Assembly: GCA_023375785.1 (NCBI GenBank)
Contig: SZWC01025209.1
Location: 6,615-35,474, forward strand
Reading direction: 5' to 3'
Length of the DNA stretch: 28,860 bases
From: Penium margaritaceum
Taxonomy: Eukaryota > Streptophyta > Zygnematophyceae > Desmidiales > Peniaceae
The translations under genes and the position numbers were made by a program. Below, piece by piece: positions 1 to 9,387 of the stretch. Below the pieces are notes generated by a model. The model did not search any database. It saw only the letters and a list, made by a program, of their open reading frames with translations, and had not been told where the DNA came from. Each line of letters starts with the position of its first letter. Within the stretch, counting starts at the first letter, position 1.

Positions 1-889
1 GCTGCAAGCCTATCAGCGACAAAGTCCCAGAGGGCACCAACGCCTGGAGGAGAATCGGGTGGAACAGGCTGGGAGGCAAGACGCTGCAGCTCGTCTGCTT
101 TGACATCACGGAGAAGGTCGGACAGCTCGGGGATTAACCCGTTGACCATGGTGTGCACAGCTGACAGCTGACCTGGTGCGGCCTTATCAAGTTCGCGAAG
201 TAGCTTGAGCCCGCGTGCCCAATAGGCATCGGCCGACTCGTCCGCTCGCATTAAGACCGTGTTGAACTGAACGGTGAGAGCACTTTGTGCCGCCCGACCT
301 TTGACTGTCGTGCGCCGACGAAGCATGGTGTACGCACCGACTGGGTCAGCCAGACGCTGAACAGCGGGGTTAGCATTGTAGGTGCCAACCTCGTCGACGA
401 GGGTCTCAGGGGCAGCAGCAATGAGGGCGCGGACAGCGCGAGCAGACTCGTCACCGACAGGGGTGAAGGAAGGTGTGGCAGGGAAGTAGTATTCCCAAAG
501 ACGTTCTCTCTGGACCCATGCACTAAACCGGGTCTCCCAGGAAGAGAAAGCAAATCCAGTAGAAAAGACAGGAGGCTGGGAGAAGAATTCATGCTGGCGA
601 GAGACTGCGGCAGGAGAGACAGCAGATGGGGTGACAGCAGGGTTAGAGGCAGCAGAGTTAGCACCAGGTGGGGTGGAAGAGACACCGGCACCGGCGCCAG
701 CAGAGGAGCCTGCGGGCAGGACAGAGGCAGCAGGCAGCCGCTTGAGCACAAGCGCAGCCACCTCATCTACGAAGGCGGCGCGGTTGTCATTCGCGACTTT
801 GAGACGATTTAAGCATCACACTGAGCGTCGCGAGCGAGGGCCAGCTGGCGCTGAAGGTCTGCTATGGCCGACTCGTCGTCACCAGGCAT
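1..889 (-). pseudogene. gag: Copia-type gag of element A, 5' portion, runs off the left edge
   Basis: This is the Gag (capsid) gene of a Ty1/copia retrotransposon read on the minus strand. The ATG is at 889-887 (MPGDDESA...) and the frame reaches TAA at 811-809. One missing base near 808-814 moves the reading into the next frame, which then stays open to base 1 with no further stop, about 270 codons. An Ala/Ser/Pro-rich linker (about 610-760) precedes a typical copia gag core near 485-545 (SWETRFSAWVQRERLWEYY) and a helical part near 190-270 (FNTVLMRADESADAYWARGL). The same SWE..F..W.....W.YY pattern occurs in gag of element B, so the families are related. The PBS lies about 1.9 kb upstream, an unusually long leader. 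The identification is by motif and position. The frameshift suggests a dead copy, though the remainder is well preserved. Confidence 0.72.
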
Positions 890-907
890 GGTGACGACTT
901 ATGGGCC

Positions 908-970
908 TTGCCGAGAAAATTTCGGCAGAGTTTCCCCCGCCCCAGTGGGCGTGGGAAAACTGGGAATGCC
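908..970. repeat. Double stem-loop repeat, copy 1
   Basis: Two hairpins lie side by side. The first pairs TGCCGA (909-914) with TCGGCA (922-927). The second pairs 931-942 with 947-958 around a CAGT loop (943-946), as six pairs, one C/T mismatch and five pairs. Positions 932-958 are identical to 2462-2488 in copy 2, and the flanking first hairpin is also conserved in structure. Confidence 0.75.
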
Positions 971-1199
971 TCAGGCACTATGAATATGTGCTGCAAGACA
1001 GCCCGACCCAAATCACACAGACAAGCCACCGCAGAGAAAAGAGACAGAGGAGGGGAGAAGGGAGATGCAGACAAGGAGACCTCACGAGGCGTGTGAGGGG
1101 CTGCGCAAGAGAGCAAGAACAGGCGGGACAATAGAAGCAGCAACAGCAGAGAGCATAGAGACGCAAGATGCAACCGGCACAATCAGTGCCAGGCAGCCT

Positions 1200-1580
1200 G
1201 TGGTGAAGGCGGCGCCAACGGTAGGAAGGATAACCGCTGCAACGACGGCCGCCGTGACGAGTGTGGTGATGTCAGAGGGTGCAGATGCGGATGCTGCAAC
1301 AGCGATGGCTGTGGAGTTACGAATGGCCATAGCTGTAGCGGATACGACAGAAGATGCAGAAGTTGTTGCAGAGGCCACAGATGATGCAGCTGCCGCTAGC
1401 TGTGTCCCAATGTCAGCCGCTGCCGCAGCCAACGGTCCAGCTACAACGGCCACCTCAGTGTAAGACACAGCGGCGCGGCCAGCTGACGTTGATGCAGGGG
1501 CGCGTGTTGCTCTAGCTGCGGCGGCAAAGGTGGCAGCAGCTGCAGCTGCCGCGTCTATCACGGCGGACACGGTACGTGTG
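1200..1580. repeat. Degenerate GCA/GCG triplet tract in the leader of A
   Basis: Nearly every third position fits a GCN or NCN/GNN triplet pattern, giving alanine- and valine-rich readings on both strands. It resembles a tract at 14973-15200 in element D, where the same GCA-rich strand is the coding strand. Here it is the antisense strand, so it is better described as low-complexity DNA than as a conserved protein segment. Confidence 0.6.
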
Positions 1581-1795
1581 AAGGAGCGAGGGAGCTCTAG
1601 CGCGTCCTGACGCCAAGTTGAGTACGGCAACGCAGCAGCGGTGTCGTGCGGCTGCTGAATCCCCCCAGAGGCACTAGGGGAGGGAGGGCTTACCGAGCGT
1701 TGTAGTGCCGAGCTCTCCCCTGAGTCACCACCGAGATCCTCCCAGTGCGCCAGCATGACGAAGACCACCACCAGACGGTGGTGCGGAGACTGCTA

Positions 1796-2400
1796 CAAGG
1801 TTGTAGTGCCGATTCTCCACAATGCCGCTTGCTGCTCCTATCACGTTGGTTATGAGGCTGCTGTGGTGCAGGTATTTGCTGCAGCTGCTGATGCTGCTGC
1901 CGTGCTGTTGCTGAGCTGCTGCTAACCTGTTTGCTGAGCAGCTGCTGATCTGCTGCTGAGTTGCTGCTGAGCTGTTTGCAAGCAGCTGCTGAGCTGTTGC
2001 TGAGCAGTTTGCTGAGCAGTTGCTGATCTATTGCTGAGCTACTGCTGAGCTCTTTGCTGAGTTGCTGCTGAGTTGCTGCTGAGGTGATGCTGCGCTGCTG
2101 CTAAGATGTTGCTGCGAAGCTGCTGAGGTGCTGCTCAGCTGCTGCTGAGTAGTTTGCTGCTAAGATGCTGCTGCTAAACTGCCGCTGAGCTGTTTGCTAA
2201 GCTGCTGCTGAGTTGCTGCTGAGCTAATGCTATGCTGCTGCTAGAATACTACTACGAAGCTGCTGTTGAGCTGTTGATGAGGTGCTGCTGCTGGACTGTT
2301 GCTGCAGAGCTGAGGAGCTAGATCCACTGCTGCTGGGATGCTGCGAGGCTGCTGCTGCTGAGCTGCGGAAGCTGAGTCGTTGTTCACGTTGCAACTGTTG
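1796..2400. repeat. Imperfect CTG/GCT triplet tract
   Basis: About 600 bp are built from CTG, GCT, TTG and GAG triplets in runs such as GCTGCTGAGTTGCTGCTGAG, with no clean higher-order unit. It lies between the two double-hairpin copies. Confidence 0.75.
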
Positions 2401-2435
2401 CAAATACTGCTAGGAGACAGCAACGGACCCCCCCA

Positions 2436-2500
2436 CGCTGCCGAAATTTTTCCGGCAGCGATTCCCCCGCCCCAGTGGGCGTGGGAAATATGGGAAGGCC
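2436..2500. repeat. Double stem-loop repeat, copy 2
   Basis: The first hairpin has a perfect 8-bp stem, CGCTGCCG (2436-2443) with CGGCAGCG (2453-2460). The second pairs 2462-2472 with 2477-2487 around CAGT (2473-2476) and has the same single C/T mismatch as copy 1. It has the same orientation as copy 1, 1530 bp away. Confidence 0.75.
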
Positions 2501-2764
2501 GTGGGAACACTTGTAGGAACCTGTTCAAACCCCACCCAACCCAGGAATAGAGGGGAGCCCAACCAGCAGGAGGAGGGGAAGACCAAAGAGCCCGGACGGC
2601 AGAATGCCGTCACTTGCTGCTGCTAAGGCTACAGCAGTCAGCTGCTGTTGTGCTGGTAGATTGTGATGGCGGGGTGGATGCGCGATGCCAAGAGTGGCCG
2701 TCGCGGGTTTGGCCCAGGATACGTGGGCAGTAGATCGATCCGCTGCCCGTCTTCCACGCAAACT

Positions 2765-2776
2765 GCTCTGATACCA
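2765..2776 (-). promoter_or_regulatory. Primer-binding site of element A (initiator tRNA-Met)
   Basis: The minus strand reads TGGTATCAGAGC, a full 12-nt match to the complement of the plant initiator tRNA-Met 3' end. It shows that an LTR should begin immediately to the right, near 2777, and that element A runs leftward from here. Confidence 0.85.
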
Positions 2777-3787
2777 GTAGGCTGCTGAGCTAGACAAGTA
2801 AGCAGCAGCTGGGGTGAGGCTTGGAAGACACCAAGCGAGCAATAGTGTTAACGTGGAAGTTTAGACGCGTGTTTGTTAGAAAAACGACAGGTAACAGGCA
2901 ATGAGGTGGTAGCCGTCGGGTGGGGGGGAGCGAGCGAGCGAGCAGCGAGCTCGATCTCGCACGCTCTCCCCCAAGTTCACTAAACTGAACCAAACTACCC
3001 ACTAAAAGTTGCAACCTGTCAACTAGGTCACTGGAGGGAAGAAAGGCCAAGGAATAGGCCAGAGTATGAACCCGACGTAAATGTGTGTGCACAAATGCAC
3101 GCCAGCCAGAGACACGTGAGATTTGATGCCTGGTTGATGCCCGGCTGTGAGACTCGCTGTGAAGTCATGCCACCATGGCGTAGCAGCCAGCAGGGGTTGC
3201 CTCTCTCCAGTTAGTCACCTACATCAGTGAGGTGAGTGTGCAACGAGGCCAGAGGTCACCGTATGGTACTGACACAAACCCAACATCAAGAGCATTTGCA
3301 GAGAGAAATGAAAACTAACACGTCCATGGCATAAGTACCTGCCGCGGCGCACAGCGGTGTCGCACGCGGCAGCAAAGGCTCTGTCCTAAAATCGGTCCAA
3401 AACCACTGTTTTGGCCGTAACTCTGCACAAACATGTAAGAACGCTAAGCCGTCTGAACCTAGACGTGCAGGATCACAAGCCGGATAATACGACTGGTCAC
3501 ATGCATGCATCCAGCATTAAATGGTGGACACACAATGCAAAAACATGCGAATCTGGCCCACGGCCAGTCCACCAATAAACTCCTGCGTGCTGCAGAAAAA
3601 CTGCAAGAGGTCGCGGGTAGCATCCAGAGCTGTGGAATGGTCGTCGGTGAGCTCCAAGCTGGTAGTCCGCCACCAGATGACGCACCAATACCACTAGGGT
3701 CCGCATCAGGGATTTGCACGAGTATGGACACGACCGAGTAGTCACACTAAATTGTACAAATCGACAGGAACGTCACAAATCACAACA
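2777..3787 (-). repeat. LTR block: 5' LTR of A and/or 3' LTR of B
   Basis: The right part (about 3285-3787) aligns along its length with 9960-10461, the 5' LTR of element B, at roughly 85 percent identity by eye, and both end in ...AATCACAACA. Left of about 3285 the resemblance to B's LTR fades, so the true left boundary is unclear. The left edge abuts the PBS of element A and the right edge abuts the PPT of element B, so one block seems to serve two neighbouring elements in the same orientation. Part of 2777-3284 may instead be unrelated sequence; I see no gene in it. Confidence 0.6.
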
Positions 3788-3795
3788 CTCCCCCA
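3788..3795 (-). promoter_or_regulatory. Polypurine tract of element B
   Basis: The minus strand reads TGGGGGAG directly before the LTR start TGTTGTG, the expected layout for the plus-strand primer of an LTR retrotransposon. Confidence 0.8.
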
Positions 3796-4528
3796 TGACC
3801 CGATTGTACGCATGTCCATACTCGTGTAGCACTGAGACGAGTACAACAACGAGTGCAACGATAGATGTGACACGGACACAGACACACCCCACACTCAACC
3901 ACTCTCAGGCAAGGGGCAAAGCCCAACAGGATGAATGGCCACCACAAACGTTCCGCGTGCTAGTTCCTTCGTCAGCACGCTGCATGTGTGTGCTAACCCA
4001 AATGACGGAGATCCCGTGTCACTCCACCAGATCCCGCACAAAGTGATGCTCAACCGTAATGTGCTTCGTGCGAGCATGAAAGACACCAGAGCTCTCCGCA
4101 ATGGCAAAAGCACTAAGGTTGTCGCAACGAAGTACAATGGCAGGTACTGACTGACCCAACTCAAGGAACAGGCGCTGTTGCCATACCGCCTCAGCAACCC
4201 CTGCACCTAGAGCAACACACTCTGCCTCCGATGAGCTACGTGCAATGCAACCCTGCTTCCAGCTGCACCAGGACACAACGGTACTGCTGAGCAAGAAGAC
4301 GTAACCGGTGCGACTGTGTCTATCTGGGCTCCAGGCCCAGTCACTGTCAGTGTAACCATCAAGGACCGCCGAACACTGGCGGCGAAAGCAAAGTCCAAGG
4401 TACGGTGTGCAGACCACGCACCGCACCACTCCCAAACGTGCGTGAAGGGCTCTAGCGCGTGGTGCCTGTGAGAACTGGGCAAGGAGGTTGACGGCAAAGG
4501 CAATGTCCGGACGTGTGGTAGTGGCCAA
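3788..4528 (-). pseudogene. pol: Copia RNase H domain and 3' end of pol, element B
   Basis: This encodes the RNase H that removes the RNA template during reverse transcription. The frame starts after the TAG at 4531-4529 and runs to TGA at 4021-4019. It opens with the RT-RNase H connection (ATTTRPDIAFAVNLLAQFS) and carries the expected acidic residues: LDGYTDSDWA, SSSEAECVAL and RCDNLSA, followed by ARTKHITVEHHFVRD. Beyond the TGA, ISVIWV is readable and then VLTKELARG in a shifted frame, so the natural C-terminus continues to about 3900 and is broken by the TGA and a small deletion. The stretch from about 3900 to the PPT is 3' untranslated. It shares its frame with the RT and integrase upstream. 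Confidence 0.85.
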
Positions 4529-6322
4529 CTACATCAGAGATCCGATGAGACAGAGATACAAGGTCACATCCACTGTCTTCCCCGGCTGTGTGGGATCGTC
4601 CACCTTTAGGGCATCCTGTCGGTGAGGGGTGATAGGTGTGGAAGCCGTGGGCACTAGGCGGAGGAGGTCGTTGAAGCGCTCCCCCACAACACGTGCGTAT
4701 TGGGCCTGATGCAGCAGCAGCGCCCGACATCTACTATCTCGCACAATCTCCATGCCAAGAAAAATCGCCACAGGACCAAGGTCCTTCATCCTGTAGGCAG
4801 ACTAGAGGATAGCCTTGGCCTCGTTCACGGCCTCAAGTGAAGGAGACGCGATCCGAAGGTCATCGACATAGACCAAGATGGCGGTAAACTGCTCAAGCGT
4901 CCGTCGGATGAAGAGAGAGGGATCTGCCTCGCTCTGTACATATCCTACACAAGTCACGGTGCTCATGATCTCCTGGTTCCAACAGCGATGAGACTGTTTG
5001 AAATGGTACAAGGACTTGCGCAAGTGCCAAACCTTTTCACCGTCCTTAAAGCCATGTGGCTAAGCCACGTAAATCTCCTCATCCAAAGAGCCATGGAGGA
5101 ACGCAGTGTTCACATCTATCTGGTGGAGATCCCAGTCATGCTGAGCCACTACACCGAACAGAGCTCGAGCTGAGGTCATGCGGCTGACAGGGGCAAAGGT
5201 GTCAGTGTAATCGATGCCCTCAATCTGAGACTACCCTTTGAAGACTAAGCGAGCCTTGTGGCGTTCTAATGAGCCATCCGGCTTCACTTTCTTGAGCAAG
5301 ACCCACTTGACCTGAATAGCCTTCCTCCCAAGTGGAAGGTCGACTAGCTCGTAAACTCCATGCTTTCGGATGGCGCGAAGCTCATCCTTGTAGGCACCAC
5401 ACCAAGCGTCAGCATCCTCTGATGAGAGAGCTCCCCTTAGTGTGCCCGGGTCAAGAGCCATAAAGGGAGAGCTCTGCGTGGCAAGATCACACGCCTCAGT
5501 GCTAGGTCTAACGACCACAAGATCAGCTGTTGCATCACAAGTGATAGGAAACTCGCGAGTGACGAGATCGTGCCCTACGGTGCATGTTCGATGTACCTCT
5601 GTGTGCTCAGTGCGGGCACTCAGGCCTAGGACCTTTGTGCCGGGATCACCACTCGTGATGCTGCGAGTGGAGCACCTGAGTGAGGGACCAGACACTCGCT
5701 TGGCTCCGGAGTCCAATGGTTGACGACGACCGCCAGGCTCACGAGAGTAACCTGGGCTCGAGGGGCGCACCTCAGGCTCAGGACCAGGCACAACCATGGA
5801 TGGGGAGGGATGAGGCAAGGGAGCTGGTGATGCCGTGCGAGGAGATGCGTGTGTGGGAGACATGGGACTCGGTGTGACAGTAGGAGCAGGTGAGACAGGG
5901 CCACGCACAGAGGCAGGAGTTCCAGCGGACACCGGTACGGTCACAGGAGTACACACTGGTACAGGATCATGGGTACCTGTGGAGTGTGAGGGCATAGGGG
6001 TAGAAGCCGGCGGTGCTAGAGAGGTCTCTGGGTCGACAGCGATGATCGTTGGATCATCAAGAGTCGGGGACCGCAAAGTGGAGGGGGCTCGAACGGACAC
6101 ATCAGCTTGGCGAGAGGTGCCTGCAGGCGCACAATCCCCCATCCGTCGAGAAACCTCACAAGTAGGGACATGCGTGACAGACAGCGACGTGATCGATGTC
6201 AGATCACGGTAGGTGAGAGGCTCAAAGAAGAGTGCATCGCGTGACTCGACAATGCGACAACAAGCAGGATCCCGAAAGCGCCAGACCTTCGACTGTGGGG
6301 AGATGCCTACGAAGCCACACAA
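4529..6322 (-). pseudogene. pol: Copia hinge and reverse transcriptase, element B
   Basis: The first part (about 6300-5500) is a Pro/Thr/Ser-rich hinge after the integrase. RT follows: GVYELVDLPLGRKAIQVKWV, then ARLVFKG, DYTDTFAPVSRM, DVNTAFLHGSLDEEIY, LRKSLYHFKQ, and the catalytic YVDD at 4870-4859, then MKDLGPVAIFLGMEI. All match the copia RT order and spacing. One frame covers the whole stretch. It is cut only by TAG codons at 5233-5231 (usual family residue Tyr or Phe), 5062-5060 (usual Gln), 4804-4802 and 4531-4529 (usual Tyr). No frameshift is seen. It lies in frame with integrase and RNase H. As written it cannot give full-length RT without suppression of UAG. Confidence 0.88.
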
Positions 6323-7465
6323 GCAACCCCGCGGTGAGACCTTGGACCCTTGCTAGTCCTCAGTGTACCACACAGAAGCTAAGGATCCCCAGACGCGAGA
6401 GAGGTGGAGGTCAGTACCGTGGCCGAACCAGAGCTCATACGGTGTGACGTGGTCCAGGAGGGTACAGTGCGAGAGGCGGTTCCAGACCTAAGTCATGTAG
6501 GTGAATCCTACAAAAGCAAAGGACTCCAGGAGACCGCACTCAGGCCGCATAGCACGAACCGCATCCACTATGGTGTAGTTCTAGCCTTCAGAAACACCGT
6601 TCTACTGAGGAGTAGCAGGAGCCGGGACTTGGTGAAAAATCCCCTGCACGGTGAAGAAGCTGTCCATCTCGCCAAGAAACTTGCCGCCGCGATCTGAGCG
6701 GAAGGTATGCTTCGTGTGGCAGGACGGACGCTCAGCCATCACTAGCCAGAGCCGAACCGTGAGAGCGTCGTCACTCTTATGGCGCAGGCTGTAGACCCAC
6801 CGCATCCGGGTGATTTTGTCAGTCAGGGTTAAGACATATCGACCCCGATCGAACAGAGACTCGACAGGAAGAGGACCAAGAAGGTCCAAATGGACTAACT
6901 CAAGAGGGCAAAGTGTGCGAGAACAGGAGTTAGGATAGGTACAACGATGCATCTTACTCTGAGCGCAGAAGAGACAGTCGGTCTTGGGCAGCTTCTGAAA
7001 AGAAGCCACATCAAGAACGAGGGCAGGCTGTGTCCGAATGAGCTTCGACACAGTGTCGCAGCGGACATGACACCGACGGCGATGAAACAAACACAAGTTA
7101 TCAGGGGACAGAACGCTAGTGACAAAAACACGAGCTGAAGGGGAGGGGGAGCAAGGAGCAGAAGTCCGAGAAACATGATACAGGTCATCCACAAAAGAGG
7201 CACGAAGAACAACGCTACGAGTGTTAATAGCAGTCACAGTCGCGGAGTCTGCAGTGTGCTCGACACAGAGTCCCATCAGTGTGCAGGCACAGACAGAAAG
7301 CAAACAGAGCTCAAGGTCAGACACAAATAGCACCTCGGAAAGATACATGGGGTCCAGACGCACCATCAAAATGCACAACCCCAACACCCTCAATTGGCAA
7401 GAGCTGACCAGAGCGAGTGCGAATGGAACGAACAGATGCAAGACGGCCGAGAACAACAAAGTCAC
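6323..7465 (-). pseudogene. pol: Copia integrase, element B
   Basis: Integrase joins the DNA copy to the host chromosome. A pre-integrase segment holds the zinc-binding HHCC pattern: FHRRRCH, then CLFCAQSK. The catalytic D,D35E core follows, with Asp in HLDLLGP, Asp in RSDRGGKF and Glu 35 residues later in GVSEG. The TPQ-stop-NG motif normally reads TPQQNG, so CAG has become TAG (6604-6602). Further TAG codons are at 6583-6581, 6490-6488 (element C has Trp at the matching place) and 6355-6353. The frame is continuous with RT downstream. Upstream, the protease lies in another frame, with the shift around 7330-7400. Confidence 0.86.
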
Positions 7466-7544
7466 TACAACGACAGGTCATGTGATGAGTGGCATCGGAA
7501 TCGATGATCCAATTGCCACTGGCATCACAAGTGGAGGACGTCAC
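7317..7544 (-). pseudogene. pol: Copia aspartic protease relic, element B
   Basis: The retropepsin-like motif reads WIIDSDATHHMT (near 7478-7515), where the family normally has DSGATHHM, so the flap-adjacent Gly is replaced by Asp. FDGASGPHVS follows before the frame shifts into that of the integrase, where SEVLFV continues the protease C-terminus. It would cleave the Gag-Pol polyprotein; the DSD change and the frameshift make activity doubtful. Confidence 0.78.
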
Positions 7545-8209
7545 TATACAACGGGCAACAGAACACTCGGCCTCAGACGGATGCTAGGCAGCAGGTGGGG
7601 AGGAACGACGAAGAGCACAAAGGTGAGACTCATGAATCCAATCAATACAGTCAAGCCCATCGTCATCACATGCCGACTGTGTCCCCCACACAAGTCATCC
7701 TAAGCCACAAGAATAGACGGACAGAAACTCTGTGAACTACCTGGCTGTGACAACACACTCGCACCTCCCTGAAAGTGAACCGCCAGAAGGTGTCAGAGAT
7801 CGGCGATGGTACGATCACGTGGGTCCGGGTTGCCGTTGCTCACCGATGGTGAAGCGGGAAATGCTGCGGCCGTGGTCTTTGCGCGCTCGGAGGATGTGCT
7901 GCTTGACGTAGACCATAGTGCGTGCGCAACCTGAAGCCCGCAAGTGATCCACACCCAGTCGAGCGGCTACTGGCACTCGATGTAGCGATGAGCATCTCCA
8001 CAGTTGTAGTAGTGAACAGAGCATCCACTGATACTACCTGACGACGGGTGATGTTGTGACTACTGCTGACCTGAGCCGCGCCTCCGTCGCCCTTTCTTCC
8101 CCTATGCTGCTGCCACAACACCCTGTGTCTGAGTCGGTGTAATCGGGGTAGAAGGGGAAGAGGAGGATGTGGCAGAGGATGGAGGAGACTACAGGAGGGG
8201 TGTCGGTGG
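7545..8209 (-). pseudogene. gag: Gag C-terminal region with degenerate zinc knuckle, element B
   Basis: This links the gag body to the protease. Near 7975-8020 the minus strand encodes YYNCGDAHRYIEC, a CCHC nucleocapsid knuckle in which the first Cys is Tyr and the spacing between the second Cys and the His is one residue short. The remainder is split among frames and shows no other recognisable motif. Confidence 0.55.
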
Positions 8210-9387
8210 TTATACGATGACTGTTGTAGCAAGGGAAGTCTTGTGATGAGCCACGACTGCCTCACGGGCGGAAGTCACTTGGAGGAAGACCTGGTGCACC
8301 CAAGGAAGAAGCTGCAATGAGGCCAAAGAAGGCTCGAACACAGTGTCGTTGTACCTCGTGAAGATGTCTGTGTGGTCAAGGCAAACTCTGAGCATGATCG
8401 TGTGGAGCACCCACAGTTGTGTACCTCCGGAGGTCCCAAGGCGCGTGTAGGTGCGCATGGCGTGTCGCCAGTAGTCGGCTGCAGGCTCGGCAGGCCCCTG
8501 ACGAAGGGGATGAAAGGCACGAATGTGGGTGTCACGGTTGGGTGTGTCTCTGCGGCAAACAAGGATAATGCCAGGTCCCAGCCATCGTGTGGATCAACGC
8601 CAGTGCCTGTGCCGGCCTCACCAAGGAATGAGCAAAAGTGGACGACGGTCTCGCGCGGCATGGCGTAAAGAAGTCCGTGCATCGCCCTAGCCACTGTCAG
8701 CACTTGTGCTTGGTGCGTAGTATGATACGGACTGTGGTAGTAGGGCCACACTCCCTGTTAAGTAGCCCAAACCTGGAAAAGGATCTCCCATGAGTCAAAT
8801 CCGTCCTCGTTGACATACCGTGGGGGCGGTGTCTCAAAATCTTTGGGTTGCTACTCTGTAGGAAGAGCAACCACACGCTGAGAAGGACGAGGGATGGGGA
8901 AGACATCAGGAAGAGTTGAGTTGCTGGGGTGGAGGTCAGGCGATGATCGAATCTCCGGAAACCGCGATGTGTGTGGGGGTTGAGAGCTCGTCTGGAGCTG
9001 GCGGAGACGCTCCTGAAGTACACAAATTTCATGCTCACGAGAGTCGTCCTCCATGCCTGGCATGTCTGGATCCTCATCCCAAGGATCAAGAGGTGGCGGG
9101 TCGCATCCAACTCGTGTCTCCGTTGCTAGAGCTGACTGTTGTGTAGAGGGTGCGACACCGGCAACTCTCTCAGAGGTCTGCCGCAGGGCAGCGCATTGAC
9201 CCGGAAGAAGCTCAGTGAGTGGACGAATGGCACTTGTCCACTCCCGCTGTAGGCAACACATCTCATTCAGATGGCTCCATAGGTCCTCAATAGCTTGTGA
9301 GCGTGGGCTCATGACCCATGAGGAGGAAGAAGAGGGATCTAGTATCCTCTTTCCCTTATCACCGGACGGAGCCATGTCACCACTCAT
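8210..9387 (-). pseudogene. gag: Copia gag, element B
   Basis: The likely ATG is at 9387-9385 (MSGDMAPSGDKGKRILD...), about 420 nt downstream of the PBS. The N-terminal part contains a helical region (about 9150-9300). The capsid core begins near 8766-8797 with DSWEILFQVW, which matches SWETRFSAW of element A. In-frame stops are TAG at 8853-8851 and TAA at 8760-8758. Around 8440-8460 reading passes to another frame, which continues as LWVLHTIMLRVCLDHTD to about 8210. Gag would form the intracellular particle; this copy is broken in at least three places. Confidence 0.68.

Larger units (their letters stand above)
890..2764 (-). other. Long low-complexity leader of element A, between PBS and gag
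   Basis: About 1.9 kb separates the PBS from the gag ATG; in element B the same interval is about 420 bp. It holds two copies of a double-hairpin repeat (near 908-970 and 2436-2500), a GCA/GCG-rich triplet tract (about 1200-1580) and a CTG/GCT-rich tract (about 1796-2400). Several frames are open on both strands and encode Ala-rich or Leu/Ser-rich peptides, but this follows from the triplet composition and I do not call them genes. Removing one hairpin copy plus the DNA between the copies (1530 bp) would leave a leader of about 345 bp, close to that of B. Confidence 0.55.

Noticed and set aside
251..766. A 171-codon minus-strand open frame and a 175-codon plus-strand frame over 285-812
   Set aside because: Both overlap the copia gag frame of element A, which has recognisable motifs. 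They are shadow frames of GC-rich coding sequence.
1065..1771. Alanine-rich proteins on both strands
   Set aside because: Composition comes from the triplet tract; no start context, domain or conserved partner supports a gene.
3286..3745. Small ORFs on both strands
   Set aside because: They lie within the LTR, and the matching positions of the other LTR (10171-10419) have equivalent ORFs that differ in sequence and have no motif.
4019..7465. Reassignment of TAG to a single amino acid
   Set aside because: Family-expected residues at the TAG sites differ (Gln, Tyr/Phe, Trp, Lys), so a simple code change is not supported; readthrough or mutational bias remain possible.
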